DNA of 64,000 nt from Herbihabitans rhizosphaerae (GTDB taxonomy: Bacteria > Actinomycetota > Actinomycetes > Mycobacteriales > Pseudonocardiaceae). Positions 44,848 to 54,395 of the stretch are shown here, piece by piece; position 1 is the stretch's first letter; the number at the start of each line of letters is the position of its first letter. Both the position numbers and the translations under genes were made by a program. The DNA lies in contig NZ_SGWQ01000005.1 in NCBI RefSeq assembly GCF_004216555.1, positions 62,001 to 126,000 on the forward strand, written 5' to 3'. The notes beneath the pieces were generated by a model, which saw only the letters and a program-made list of their open reading frames with translations, made no database searches and was not told the origin of the DNA.

Positions 44848-45279
44848 ATGCAGTTACTGGACCGAGGCCGCGACCACGTGCTCGCGGTGTTCCGCGTGGT
44901 GATCGGCCTCCTGTTCGCCTGCCACGGAGCGTCCAAGCTCTTCGGCATCCTCGGACGGAAGTCACCGACGGCTCCCGAATTCGGCTCCTGGCCGGACTGG
45001 TGGGCCGCGGCGATCGAGTTCGGCGGCGGCACCCTCGTGCTGCTCGGGCTCGGCACCAGGGTCGCCGCGCTGATCTGTTCCGGCGCGATGGCCTACGCCT
45101 ACTTCGTCGTACACCAGCCGGTCGCGTTGTGGCCGCTGGAGAACAAGGGCGAACTGGCCGCGGTGTACTGCTGGGTCTTCCTGCTGATCGTGTTCTTCGG
45201 ACCGGGCAAGTGGGCACTCGACTCGCTGCTGTCCAAGTCACGCTCGGGCGACTCGACGGAACCGAGTATGGCCAGGTGA
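44848..45279 (+). CDS. DoxX-family membrane protein
   Basis: 143 residues with four membrane helices. FRVVIGLLFACHGASKLFGI at the start and IEFGGGTLVLLGLGTRVAAL are typical of DoxX. In mycobacteria a DoxX relative forms a complex linked to redox stress. Preceded by about 160 bp without genes. No partners seen here. Confidence 0.88.
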   Translation: MQLLDRGRDHVLAVFRVVIGLLFACHGASKLFGILGRKSPTAPEFGSWPDWWAAAIEFGGGTLVLLGLGTRVAALICSGAMAYAYFVVHQPVALWPLENKGELAAVYCWVFLLIVFFGPGKWALDSLLSKSRSGDSTEPSMAR

Positions 45280-45325
45280 CACCCGTGCGGGGCGGCCCCC
45301 TGGTCCGCCCCGCACGTCGTCCCCC

Positions 45326-46528
45326 TCACTTGATGAAGCCCACGTCCGGGTACGCCGGCGACTCGCCGTTGAGCAACCCCGAGTCCTTGTGCCGCAACCA
45401 CTTGTCGAAGAAGGCGACCGTGTAGTCGCGGGTGGCCGCGAACGCGCGGGCCGGATCGACCGTGCCGATCTCCTTGCTGATGTCGCCGATGTCGACCTGC
45501 CTGTCAATCTGCGGCAGCAGTACGGCCGACTCGGTGAAGGTCATGTGCTCGGCGCCGCGCAGGTGCAGATCCCGCTTCCAGGTGCGGGAGTTGTTCCACA
45601 GCTCGCCCCACGAGTAGCGCGCGTGGTGCCCGCCCTCGGTCCTGCCGAACAGCAGGTACGGCCGGCGCAGCCCGTTCGCCGCGACGGGTGACAGCTCGAT
45701 GCCCGGCACGTCGCGCGGCGCGATGCCCACGGTGCCGTCCAGGTTGACCCCGACGCCGATCCTCGGGTCGTCGTACATCGTCTGCAGGCCGGTGAACCCG
45801 CCGGCGGAGTGTCCGACCATCCCGACCCGGTGTGTGTCGGCGGTGGCCAGCGCGCCGGATTCCTTGCGCCGTAACCAGTCCAGCACGAACCGGGTGTCGG
45901 CGACGCGCGTGTTCAGAATCGTGCGCAGCAGTTCGGGCGTGGGCTGCTGGTCGAACAGCACGCTGCGGGCGACCCGGCCGCCGGGGAACTCGACGGCGGC
46001 GGCCTCGTAGGTGTGGTCGATGGTCACCACGACGTAGCCGCGGCTGGCCAACTCCTGCACCAGCGTGGTGTTCCAGGTGCGCGGATCACCGAGGCCCGCG
46101 GAGTACAACAGCACCGGACGGTGGCCGCGCCGGTCCGGCGGCGCGTCGAGGTGCCCGCTGGTGCGGGTGGCCGCCCAGTCCACCAGTCCCCTGGGTACGC
46201 CCCGGTTCGGAGCGAGCAGCTCGTCGAAAACGTTGGCAGCGCCCGGTTCCATGTGGCGTGCGGTCGGCCGGCCTGCGGTGTCCCGCGCCGGGTACCAGAC
46301 GCTGACCATCAGCTCCCGGTACGGCACCTCGGGGCGCAGCGGGTCGCGGCGTGAACGGTCCACCAGGTGCACCGAGGTGGTGCCGACCTGGTGCGGGCCG
46401 GTGGGCGGAGGCAGGCTCAGCTCGGGTGCGCCCCGCTCGGGTGCCGCCGAGGCGGTGCTCACCCCCACGGTGACGCTCGCCGCGGTCACCACGCCCAGTG
46501 CGGCGAGCGCCAACTTCGTTGTACGCAA
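45326..46528 (-). CDS. secreted PAF-acetylhydrolase-like lipase/esterase
   Basis: About 400 residues. I favour TTG 46528, preceded by GGGGAAG, because it gives a clean signal peptide (RTTKLALAALGVVTAASVTV...ASAAP); GTG 46549 is an alternative. The alpha/beta-hydrolase nucleophile elbow is MVGHSAGGFTGLQ, with LYSAGLGDPRTWNTTLVQEL and GYVVVTIDHTYEAA upstream, as in bacterial PAF-acetylhydrolase/lipase proteins. It probably hydrolyses esters outside the cell. A GTCCACTGTGGAC palindrome lies just upstream of the start. Confidence 0.85.
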   Translation of the reverse strand: MRTTKLALAALGVVTAASVTVGVSTASAAPERGAPELSLPPPTGPHQVGTTSVHLVDRSRRDPLRPEVPYRELMVSVWYPARDTAGRPTARHMEPGAANVFDELLAPNRGVPRGLVDWAATRTSGHLDAPPDRRGHRPVLLYSAGLGDPRTWNTTLVQELASRGYVVVTIDHTYEAAAVEFPGGRVARSVLFDQQPTPELLRTILNTRVADTRFVLDWLRRKESGALATADTHRVGMVGHSAGGFTGLQTMYDDPRIGVGVNLDGTVGIAPRDVPGIELSPVAANGLRRPYLLFGRTEGGHHARYSWGELWNNSRTWKRDLHLRGAEHMTFTESAVLLPQIDRQVDIGDISKEIGTVDPARAFAATRDYTVAFFDKWLRHKDSGLLNGESPAYPDVGFIK

Positions 46529-46700
46529 GACTTCCCCTTTGTCCACTGTGGACTGATCGGCCCGGACACAGTCGACGCTAGGGCAGTCGCGCACTCGCCG
46601 GAATCGGGTGACTCACCCATTCCCGCTCAGGGTCACCCCGATGGCGGACCGTCGAAGATTCTCCTTGACAGCCTGTAACCGGTGAGCGATTGTCGGGGAT

Positions 46701-48179
46701 CTACGAGCTGTGGGCGTGGGTCTGACCGACTGAGCCCGACGGGTGCCCCACCGAGGGGTCGGGGCACCCGTCCTTTCGGGGCACCCGCACGAAAGCCAGG
46801 CCGGCCAGCGCGATCGCCAGCGCGGTGGCGAACGCCGCGATGATCTGGTGCTTCACGTTCTCGATTCCCTCGGCCAGCCCGCCGACCAGGAACTGCGCCA
46901 CCGCGACACCGAGCAGCATCAGCAGCACCACGCCGATCTCCCGACGATGCCCTCGCCACGCGCGCACCGCCACCCAGCCGATCGCCAGCCACAGCGGCGC
47001 CAGCAGGTAGATCCCCAGCGGTGACACCAGGTTCAGCACGCCGGACACCACCGGCACCCGGAATTCCTTGGCACGCGGGGCGAAGCCGGTGTTCGCGCTG
47101 AAGTTGCCCTGCCGCTCCTGGCGCATGGTGAGCAGGTCCGACGCCGCGCGGTTGAGGATCTGGCCGGTGCGTTGCGGGTGCGTCGCGTAGTACTCGGCCA
47201 GGTTGCGCCCGCTGAACAGATGCCGGTACTTCGGCCACTCCGGATCCTGTGTGGCGTTCACCGGGCCCCAGTACAGCGTGCCCTGGTACTTCGCATACGA
47301 CGCCGGAAGCCCAAGCGCGGCAAGGTCTTCCGCGCTGTCGTGCTGACCGTCCACAATGGAGTGGAACACCGCGTGGTAGGCGTTGATCACCCGCGTGTCG
47401 GCGCCCGGCGCCTCGCTGGAGTAGGACAGCTGCAGGAACCCGGTCACGCCGCTGACGATCACCGCCACCACCGCGGGGAGCGCCCAGCGCCGCACGCCGG
47501 TCACCCCGTTCGGCCGGGTGAACACGAGCGCGAGCACCAGCAGCGGCAGGATCAGCACCGCCTGCGCCTTCGCGTTCGCCGCGACGATCCCGCCGAATAC
47601 GGTGACCACGGCACCCGCGTACCGCCAGCGGCCCTCCCGTCCCATCAGCAGCAGGCCGCCGACGGTGAGCGTGATGCCGAGGAACGCCGCGCCCTCGGTG
47701 GCCACCGACGCGAAGAACGGGAAGAACGCCGAGTCCGCGACCACCAGCAGGAGCACGGCCGCCGCCACGATCCGCCAGCGAGTCGACAGCCGAAGGCCCA
47801 GCACGATCGCGGTGACCGCGGCCGCCGCGACCGCGCTCTCCACACAGCCGACCAGCACCAGGTTCAGCGCCGCGTCCGACCCGATCAGATCGCCGAGCCA
47901 CTGCCCGAGCTTGGCGAACCACACCTGGCTGGCCACATAGTCCACGCCCGAGCAGTCAGGCCCGGACTGGTACAGGAAGCGCACGAAGTCGTCGGTGGAC
48001 GGTCCGCCCAACTCGTTCGCGCCGACCTGGCACAGCAGCCGCCAGCCGTCGCCGTTGTCGGAGTAGCCGACCGGACGCGGCACCAGGAACCGCAGCAGGA
48101 GCAGCACCAGCGAGCCGGCGAACACGCCGCCACCCAAGATCAGCTCACGCCGTCGGGACGGCTCCACTCCGGTCAGCAC
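46701..48179 (-). CDS. polytopic membrane protein, WsfD/GT-C glycosyltransferase-like
   Basis: About 492 residues from GTG 48179. Eleven or so membrane helices, with an early periplasmic loop containing GYSDNGDGWRLLCQVG. The NDGD acidic motif and layout recall GT-C glycosyltransferases and WsfD-type hexose transferases; a large loop around residues 275-370 follows. It could add sugars from lipid-linked donors to envelope polymers. The frame upstream of 48179 overlaps a carboxylesterase remnant and is not used. Confidence 0.7.
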   Translation of the reverse strand: MLTGVEPSRRRELILGGGVFAGSLVLLLLRFLVPRPVGYSDNGDGWRLLCQVGANELGGPSTDDFVRFLYQSGPDCSGVDYVASQVWFAKLGQWLGDLIGSDAALNLVLVGCVESAVAAAAVTAIVLGLRLSTRWRIVAAAVLLLVVADSAFFPFFASVATEGAAFLGITLTVGGLLLMGREGRWRYAGAVVTVFGGIVAANAKAQAVLILPLLVLALVFTRPNGVTGVRRWALPAVVAVIVSGVTGFLQLSYSSEAPGADTRVINAYHAVFHSIVDGQHDSAEDLAALGLPASYAKYQGTLYWGPVNATQDPEWPKYRHLFSGRNLAEYYATHPQRTGQILNRAASDLLTMRQERQGNFSANTGFAPRAKEFRVPVVSGVLNLVSPLGIYLLAPLWLAIGWVAVRAWRGHRREIGVVLLMLLGVAVAQFLVGGLAEGIENVKHQIIAAFATALAIALAGLAFVRVPRKDGCPDPSVGHPSGSVGQTHAHSS

Positions 48180-48205
48180 GGGACAACGATTCCATCCCCG
48201 GGTGA

Positions 48206-48487
48206 TCAGCCGCGCAGCGACCGCCAGAACTCGTCGTGGTGCTGGCGGGTGAAGCTGAACGGCCGGACTCCGCCGGGCCCGATGTCGAGCCGCTGGGCCA
48301 CCCCGGGCAGCCACGGCGGCGAACCCGGCCCGTTCGGGTCACCGGTCCGCGCGAACGCCGTCCAGTAGCGGACCATCTGCTCTGCGAGCCGGCGCTGCTC
48401 CGGGGTGCGCGGGCCGGGGTATTCCTTGGCGTGGAACAGGTACCGCAACGCCGACGCGTTCAACGAAGCCTGCCGCAGGTACGGCAC
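48206..48487 (-). pseudogene. C-terminal remnant of a type B carboxylesterase
   Basis: About 93 codons that match the end of type B carboxylesterases: PGPRTPEQRRLAEQMVRYWT, FARTGDPNG and a final HHDEFWRSLRG. The catalytic Ser and His regions are missing, and the sequence upstream (48488-48511) does not continue the fold. It lies between two intact genes on the same strand. Confidence 0.7.
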
Positions 48488-48511
48488 ATACGTATCGCGT
48501 CACGCTCTCCT

Positions 48512-49021
48512 CTAGTCGGCCAGTCGGAAGGCCAGCTCGGTCTCCCACTTCGCGGTGTCCGGCTCGACTAGCGGGTCGGTCCGGTAGAACTCCAGCCGGC
48601 ACCCCCAGCGCTCACCGTCGGCCGAATCGCTCCGGTCGAACACCAGCCCGCGCTCGTCCGCCCAGGCCAGCAGCGCGGCGTTCGCACCGAACAGCTCGCT
48701 CGGCGGCCCGATGTGCGTGGCCGTCAGGAATTGCCCGGCGGGCAACATATCGGCGATCACCGACGAGTCCGGCTCGACCGCGGCCGGCACCGGCACGCCG
48801 GCCTCCACGTCCAGTTCCCGCTCCATGTGAATGCGCCGGTACCGGAAGAACGGCGGGCCGGCGGCCTCGATCCCGCGCTCGTGCAGCCAGCCGTACACGG
48901 CCTGCAGCCGGTCGCCCAGCGTGTGGATCGTGTGCATGGTGACCGGCCCGCCGATCGCCACATACGGCTGCTCCTCGCGGTGGACCACCTGGGGCCCGAC
49001 CGGCTTTCGCGTTGACGTCAT
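48512..49021 (-). CDS. GyrI-like / effector-binding domain protein
   Basis: 169 residues from ATG 49021. The GyrI-like small-molecule-binding fold shows in EEQPYVAIGGPVTMHTIHTL, GPPFFRYRRIHMERELDVEA and the GQFLTATHIGPPSELFGANA segment. No DNA-binding domain is attached. Such stand-alone domains bind or hydrolyse hydrophobic ligands. It ends just upstream of the carboxylesterase remnant and is divergent from a lipoprotein gene. Confidence 0.82.
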   Translation of the reverse strand: MTSTRKPVGPQVVHREEQPYVAIGGPVTMHTIHTLGDRLQAVYGWLHERGIEAAGPPFFRYRRIHMERELDVEAGVPVPAAVEPDSSVIADMLPAGQFLTATHIGPPSELFGANAALLAWADERGLVFDRSDSADGERWGCRLEFYRTDPLVEPDTAKWETELAFRLAD

Positions 49022-49114
49022 GCGGGGTAGACACCTCGGCGCGCCGAAAATCATCGCGCGGCTACGCTGCGATCCGGGCGGGCGGGAAAATTCCCCACGA
49101 TTCGAGGCGAGGAC

Positions 49115-50182
49115 ATGTCACGACCGACCATGCGCGCACTCGGTGCCGCACTCGCCACCGGGCTCGTGGTGCTCGCCGGATGCGCGAGCACCGTGTCCGG
49201 CCAGGGCAGTCCGGCCGACGGCGGGGCACCGCGGCCGGGCGGTCCTTCCGGCGAGGCGCCGAAGCCTGGCGAGAACAAGCCCGCGTACATGAAGGAGGCC
49301 GAGCAGGTGGCGGCCGCGCTGCCGGCCACGCGCGGCTGGGACGTGTGCGCCATGCACGACCTGCCCGCCCTGCAACGCGCCAGCCAGGGCACCGCGGCCT
49401 GGATCGCGCCGCTCAGCTCGGTCAGCTCGTGCGACGTCTCCCTCCGCGACGGCGCGGGCAAGGAGACGATCACCGCCAAGCTCGAGGTGAAGGTGGAGCT
49501 GACCGGCGACTGGGAGACCGGCAAGATCAACGGCGTTCCGGTGTTCCGCGCGAAGCCGGTGCCGGGCGCGCCGGCGTTCGGCGTCTCCTGCCCGCACGCG
49601 TTCCCGGTCAAGGCGCCGCTGGTGGTCAAGCTGGACATCACCTCGGTGAGCAACCCGCCCCGGGACGCGATGTGCACGATGACCGAGAAGTACTTCACCG
49701 ACCTGCTCCCGACGCTGCAAAACCCGCCGGCCGCCGGGTCGAGCCAGCCGCGAATCTCCTTGTACGGCAAGGATCCCTGTGCCGCGCTGGCCCCGATCGC
49801 CGCCGTCGCGCCGGTCAGTCGCAAGGGCGAGCCGAGGTTCCTGGTGCCGACCGCGGCCTACGCGTGCGAGTGGCGCACCAAGAGCGAGCCCGGCTACGTC
49901 TCGATCGAGTTCAGCAGCCTCATGGACGAGGGCGGGCAACGGGTGCGGTTCGGCAACCTCACCGGATTCCGCAAGCCGGGCGGCATGGACTGCGAGTACC
50001 GCGTCCCGGTGGACCCGCCGATCAACTTCAAGCCGGGCCAGTCGCCCATCGAGCTCGGGATCACGATCAAGATGGAGAAGTGCGACGACGCGGCCGCCGG
50101 CCAGGCGGTGGCCTCGGTGGTGTCACAGTCACCGGCACCGTCGACCGGACAGGCCAAGCCGGTGCGGCTCGGCGCCCTGTAA
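49115..50182 (+). CDS. large DUF3558-like lipoprotein
   Basis: 355 residues. A signal peptide ends at the lipobox VVLAGCAS and is followed by a Pro/Gly-rich linker. Two repeated-looking domains each have a WDVCAMHDL or DPCAALAPI start and a CDVS/CEWR cysteine pair. This layout fits two DUF3558-like domains in one protein, but I am unsure of the family. Extracytoplasmic, role unknown. Confidence 0.7.
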   Translation: MSRPTMRALGAALATGLVVLAGCASTVSGQGSPADGGAPRPGGPSGEAPKPGENKPAYMKEAEQVAAALPATRGWDVCAMHDLPALQRASQGTAAWIAPLSSVSSCDVSLRDGAGKETITAKLEVKVELTGDWETGKINGVPVFRAKPVPGAPAFGVSCPHAFPVKAPLVVKLDITSVSNPPRDAMCTMTEKYFTDLLPTLQNPPAAGSSQPRISLYGKDPCAALAPIAAVAPVSRKGEPRFLVPTAAYACEWRTKSEPGYVSIEFSSLMDEGGQRVRFGNLTGFRKPGGMDCEYRVPVDPPINFKPGQSPIELGITIKMEKCDDAAAGQAVASVVSQSPAPSTGQAKPVRLGAL

Positions 50183-50224
50183 ACGGTTCGCGGCGGGCCC
50201 GCTCCTCGGGTGATACTCGGCGCC

Positions 50225-50920
50225 ATGCGGTTCACCGACTTCGACACCCGCGGCTACCCGACCGTCGACGTGCGCACCGGGTACGCCGGCTGGGTCGGCA
50301 CGTACGAGGACACGGTCCAGGACGCGATGGACATCGCGCTGCTCGACCGGCTGAGCGAGCCGTCGTGGTCCACCGTGGACAGAGCGGTCGACCTCGGCTG
50401 CGGCACCGGGCGCACCGGGAAGTGGTTGCGGGACAACGGGGTTCGGGCGATCGACGGGGTCGACCTGACGCCGGAGATGCTCGCCGTGGCGGCCGGTCGC
50501 GGAGCGCACGACAAGCTCGTCGAGGCGGACGTGACCGACACCGGCCTGCCCGCCGGCGGCTACGACCTGCTGATCGCCTCGCTGGTCGACGAGCACCTCG
50601 ACGACCTGCGGCCGCTGTACGCCGAGGCGGCCCGGCTGGCCGCGCCCGGCGCGGTGTTCGTGCTCGTGGCGTTCCACCCGCAGTTCATGATGGTGAGCGG
50701 CATGCCGACGCACTACACCGACGAGGGCGGCGAGCACGTCGCGATCAGCACGAACGTGCACCTGGTCAGCGACCACGTGACGGCCGGGCTGGCCGCCGGG
50801 TGGCGGCTCGCCGAGATGCGCGAGCGGCTGATCGACGAGGAGTGGGTCGCACTCAAGCCGAAGTGGCGCCGCTACGCCGGCCAGCCGGTCTCGGCCGCCT
50901 ACGTGTGGCGCCGCGTTTAG
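50225..50920 (+). CDS. class I SAM-dependent methyltransferase
   Basis: 231 residues from ATG 50225. The SAM-binding motif I is AVDLGCGTGRTGKWL, followed by GVDLTPEMLAVA and the motif II region DLLIASLVDEHLDDL. Complete, unlike the decayed copy at 2.1-2.7 kb. The substrate is unknown. The last 4 bp overlap a convergent small membrane protein gene. Confidence 0.9.
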   Translation: MRFTDFDTRGYPTVDVRTGYAGWVGTYEDTVQDAMDIALLDRLSEPSWSTVDRAVDLGCGTGRTGKWLRDNGVRAIDGVDLTPEMLAVAAGRGAHDKLVEADVTDTGLPAGGYDLLIASLVDEHLDDLRPLYAEAARLAAPGAVFVLVAFHPQFMMVSGMPTHYTDEGGEHVAISTNVHLVSDHVTAGLAAGWRLAEMRERLIDEEWVALKPKWRRYAGQPVSAAYVWRRV

Positions 50921-51129
50921 GCCGATTCCCTGGTGCGCGCGTTGCCGATCGCGACGGCGGCGACGCCGAGCACGATCAACGCGGCGGACGCGGCGACCTC
51001 GTAGCCGTCCAGCACGGTCAACAGGCGCACCAGGAACGAGCCGTCCAGCCAGCCGAACCACTCGTGCACCAGGCCGGCGCCGCCCTGGATCACCATGATC
51101 GAACCGAGAATCTCCAGCACTACCCACAT
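50917..51129 (-). CDS. small membrane protein
   Basis: 70 residues with two hydrophobic segments (LEILGSIMVIQGGAGLVHEW and AASAALIVLGVAAVAIG) separated by a short loop. It overlaps the methyltransferase 3' end by 4 bp. No family recognised, but the two-helix design and codon use support a real gene. Confidence 0.65.
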   Translation of the reverse strand: MWVVLEILGSIMVIQGGAGLVHEWFGWLDGSFLVRLLTVLDGYEVAASAALIVLGVAAVAIGNARTRESA

Positions 51130-51206
51130 GTTCGGTGACGCTAGGGCTGGACGGCCTCAGCACTCGTCCGCCTTCGGTTGGCCCGCGCGATCATCCTCAG
51201 GTCTGA

Positions 51207-53495
51207 TCAACCAGCAGGAGCGACCGACTCGATGCTGCCGATGGTGAAGTCACGCTGGCCGTTGCGCAGGTGGCACCACGAGTCCAGCCACCGACCGTAG
51301 ATCGACTGTGGCTGGATCGTCCGAATCGAGCGGCTGCCGTTCTTGTCCCGGTAGCTGATGCGAACGTGCGTCTTGTGGTCCACGGCCTCGGCCAGCATGG
51401 TCACCTCCGCCTCGTCGAGGTGGTGATTCAACTGGGTGAGCAGCATGAAGGTCTCGGTCTGCTCAGCGGCCGCCGCACCATCCGGGTCGGCCATCAACAT
51501 CCGTGCCAGCTCCGGCGCGTCCAACCGCGACGGCGCCGCGAACACCACCTGCTGCGCGTCCGGCGCCTGATGCTCGTCGCTTCCCTCGACGATCTTCTCG
51601 CCGGAGTCGTCCTCGGCCACGGGCGACAGGCCGGCGTCACGCAGCCGCGACAGGACGGTGTCCAGATCGAAGGGGCCGCACAGCACGGTCGGCGCGATCG
51701 CGCTCAGTCGCAACGACCGCAACGACCGGTCGGCAAGGATCTCCTTGATCAGCGTCGCGTCGGCACGAAGACAACTGCGCGCGCCGCGCACCCGCACCTG
51801 CCCGTGCCGCCTCGCCACATCGTTGACCAGGTAATCCAGCGGCTGCGGCACCTGGCTCGCCGAGATCTCGGCCAACTCGGCGAGCAACTGGTCGGCCTCC
51901 CATCCGGCATCGAGCGCCGCCCGGACGCTTGCCGGTCCGAATCGCCAGACCTCGGCGCTGCCACGGCCCTCGTTCACGGCCGCCACGGCGAGCAGGCGCG
52001 CCACCCGCGCACTCGTGCGGCCGGACACCACCGCGGTGAGATCGGACTGCAAGAGCACCCGGCACGGGGTGTCCGGCAGCAGCGGCGCGCACAGCTCGGT
52101 CAGTTCGCCGGCATCGGCGGCCAGCACGTGCTCACCGAGTTCGGTCAGCCGGTCGGCCGTCATGATCCCGAGCAACTCGGCTTCCCGGACACAGGCGGCG
52201 ACCGTCTTCGCGCGCCCGTCGGCGTCGTAGTCGTGGAACGGGCAGAACCAGTCGATCTCAGCCGCCGCGGCGGACACCGTGGCGCCGGCGCTCGCCGTCA
52301 GCAGCGCGCGACGCACGATCCCGGCCGCCGACCCGATCGGCAGGGGCGGCGGAATCTCCTTGCCGTCCTCGATTTCCCGATTCGTCGGCGCGTGCTCCAT
52401 GGCCAACCACGCGCGGGCGATCGTGGTCCACTGCCGGGCGGGCTCGGCCGCACGCCAGTCGGCGTAGGCCGGCGTCGGCGCGTACCCGGCTTCGGTCTCG
52501 CCGAGGAGCTCGGCGGCGGACGCGAGGTCGATCCACAGTGTCACCGCGTCCACGGAAACGGACAGCCTCTTCGCGAGCCGAACTCGTTCACGCTGGCCGA
52601 CCCCGCCGCGCTTCAACCTGGCGATCGACGCGCGGGCGGCCTCGTCGAGCACCGTGGTCACCATCCGCAACGCCTCCTGAGCCGCCGCCTGAGCCGCGCC
52701 ACGCACGGCATCGGCGTCCAGCCGTGGGGCCGGCAGCCGAGGTGGCCCGGTCAACGGGCGGTCGAGACCGGCCAGCCACACGGCCATCGCGGTCTCGGCC
52801 GGCATCTCGGGCTGGTGGTTCACCTTGATCACCAAGCCGATCGACAGGAGCCGGTCGATCGCCGGATCAGTGCGGTAGCCACCGAACATCCTTCCCGGGA
52901 TGCCCTGCCCGCGCAGCGTGTCGAGCAGCCGGCGCTCCGGCCCGGCGAGGCCGGTCACGATTCTGGCCAGCGCCTTGGTGTCCGACATCGCCGTCGACAG
53001 CGCACTGATCACCTCGGGTTTGCGCAGGCGGGCCGTGTCGACGCCGAGTGCTTCCGCCGTCGCCCGCAGATCGTCCGCGTAGACGGGTCGGGCGAGGACG
53101 GCGACCGGGCGCCCGATGCCCAGCTCCGCTCTCCAGTGGTCGTGCAGCCGTTCCGGCAGCCGCACCCGCGCATCGTCGAGCCAGGCCAGGCCGATCGCAC
53201 GGAGGCGGTCCACGCACTCGCACACGATCTGCTCGTCGGCATCGAGGAGGTCGGCGATCGCGGGCACCGTCGCCGCGTCGCCGAGCACCGCCACCGCCTG
53301 ACCGGCGATCACCATGTCGCGATTCGCCGTGACCAGCGCGGTACCGAGCGACTCCGGCCCGCTCAGCCGCTGGGCGAGCTGTGGGAACCCGCGAGGAACC
53401 GGCTCGGTGCGCGCGTCGGGCCGTGCGTTCAGGACTCCGATCAGCTCCGCCTCGTCGAGACGTGCCAGGTATCCGGCGAACGATGTCGCGCTCAT
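51207..53495 (-). CDS. helicase-associated (Helicase_C_3/XPB-Ssl2 type) protein
   Basis: 762 residues, close to the mycobacterial Rv0862c type. The N-terminus opens MSATSFAGYLARLDEAELIG. There are repeated winged-helix-like parts (for example RLLDTLRGQGIPGRMFGGYR) and a C-terminal domain with RPLDYLVNDVARRHG-like sequence (here QPLDYLVNDVARRHG), then a WYL-like tail (VRISYRDKNGSRSIRTIQPQ). The family is found beside XPB-type helicases and may regulate them. It follows xthA by 26 bp in a three-gene minus-strand run. Confidence 0.85.
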   Translation of the reverse strand: MSATSFAGYLARLDEAELIGVLNARPDARTEPVPRGFPQLAQRLSGPESLGTALVTANRDMVIAGQAVAVLGDAATVPAIADLLDADEQIVCECVDRLRAIGLAWLDDARVRLPERLHDHWRAELGIGRPVAVLARPVYADDLRATAEALGVDTARLRKPEVISALSTAMSDTKALARIVTGLAGPERRLLDTLRGQGIPGRMFGGYRTDPAIDRLLSIGLVIKVNHQPEMPAETAMAVWLAGLDRPLTGPPRLPAPRLDADAVRGAAQAAAQEALRMVTTVLDEAARASIARLKRGGVGQRERVRLAKRLSVSVDAVTLWIDLASAAELLGETEAGYAPTPAYADWRAAEPARQWTTIARAWLAMEHAPTNREIEDGKEIPPPLPIGSAAGIVRRALLTASAGATVSAAAAEIDWFCPFHDYDADGRAKTVAACVREAELLGIMTADRLTELGEHVLAADAGELTELCAPLLPDTPCRVLLQSDLTAVVSGRTSARVARLLAVAAVNEGRGSAEVWRFGPASVRAALDAGWEADQLLAELAEISASQVPQPLDYLVNDVARRHGQVRVRGARSCLRADATLIKEILADRSLRSLRLSAIAPTVLCGPFDLDTVLSRLRDAGLSPVAEDDSGEKIVEGSDEHQAPDAQQVVFAAPSRLDAPELARMLMADPDGAAAAEQTETFMLLTQLNHHLDEAEVTMLAEAVDHKTHVRISYRDKNGSRSIRTIQPQSIYGRWLDSWCHLRNGQRDFTIGSIESVAPAG

Positions 53496-53521
53496 CCGGC
53501 CATCATCTCGCGCCGGTCAGC

Positions 53522-54385
53522 TCACTTCGCTTGGGGCAGCTTCTTCGAGCCGCGCTTGGCCGCCGGCGCGGACGGCGGCGGGACGACCGGTCCGATGTCG
53601 CCGTCCGGTGCCTCGTCCAGGTCGACGATCACCGGTGCGTGATCGCTCGGACCGGTGCCCTTGCGCGCGTGCCGGTCCACCCAGGTGGCCGCCACCCGGT
53701 CGGCCACCGGCGGGGTGGCGAGCATCAGGTCGATGCGCATGCCGAGATCCTGGTGGAACATGCCGGCGCGGTAGTCCCAGTAGGTGAACACGCGCTGGTC
53801 CGGCCAGCGCTCGCGCATCACGTCGCGCAGGCCGAGCGCCCGCAGGTTCGCCAGCGCCTCGCGTTCCGGCGGCGTGACGTGGGTCTGGCCGATGTAGGCC
53901 TCCGGGTCGAACACGTCCGCGTCGGTCGGCGCGATGTTCATGTCACCGCACACGATCGCGTCCTTCGGGCCGGCGCCGACCACGTCGCGCAGCGCGGCCA
54001 GCCACTCCAGCTTGTAGCGGTAGTGATCGGAGTCCGGCTCGCGGCCGTTGGGCACGTACACCGAGGTCACGCGCACGCCGCCGCAGGTCGCCGCGATGGC
54101 GCGGGCCTCCTGGTGCGGGAAACCCGGTCCGTTCGCGACGCCGGCGACCACGTCGTCCAGGCCGACCTTGGACAGGATCGCCACGCCGTTCCACCGGCCC
54201 TCGCCGTGCACGGCCAGCTCGTAACCACGACCGGCCAGCTCGTCGCCGAGCAGCTCGGTCAGCGCGTCGTCGGCGAGCTTGGTCTCCTGCAGGCACACCA
54301 CGTCCGGCTTGCGCTGCTCCAGCCACGGCAACAGCCTCGGCACGCGCTGCTTCACGGAGTTCACGTTCCAGGTCACGATGCGCAC
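53522..54385 (-). CDS. xthA: exodeoxyribonuclease III
   Basis: 287 residues from GTG 54385, which gives the standard start RIVTWNVNSVKQR. Exonuclease III motifs: CLQETKL (metal-binding Glu), GDMNIAPTDADVF, MRIDLML and SDHAPVIVDL. It repairs abasic sites and trims 3' blocked ends in base excision repair. A Lys/Pro-rich C-terminal extension (about 25 residues) is unusual but common in actinobacterial forms. It follows the PrmC-like gene by 10 bp. Confidence 0.94.
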   Translation of the reverse strand: MRIVTWNVNSVKQRVPRLLPWLEQRKPDVVCLQETKLADDALTELLGDELAGRGYELAVHGEGRWNGVAILSKVGLDDVVAGVANGPGFPHQEARAIAATCGGVRVTSVYVPNGREPDSDHYRYKLEWLAALRDVVGAGPKDAIVCGDMNIAPTDADVFDPEAYIGQTHVTPPEREALANLRALGLRDVMRERWPDQRVFTYWDYRAGMFHQDLGMRIDLMLATPPVADRVAATWVDRHARKGTGPSDHAPVIVDLDEAPDGDIGPVVPPPSAPAAKRGSKKLPQAK

Positions 54386-54395
54386 GCCGTCCACG

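Noticed and set aside
51270-53642. 790-codon plus-strand frame opposite the helicase-associated gene
   Set aside because: Low-complexity Arg/His/Gln translation; the reverse strand is a known family.
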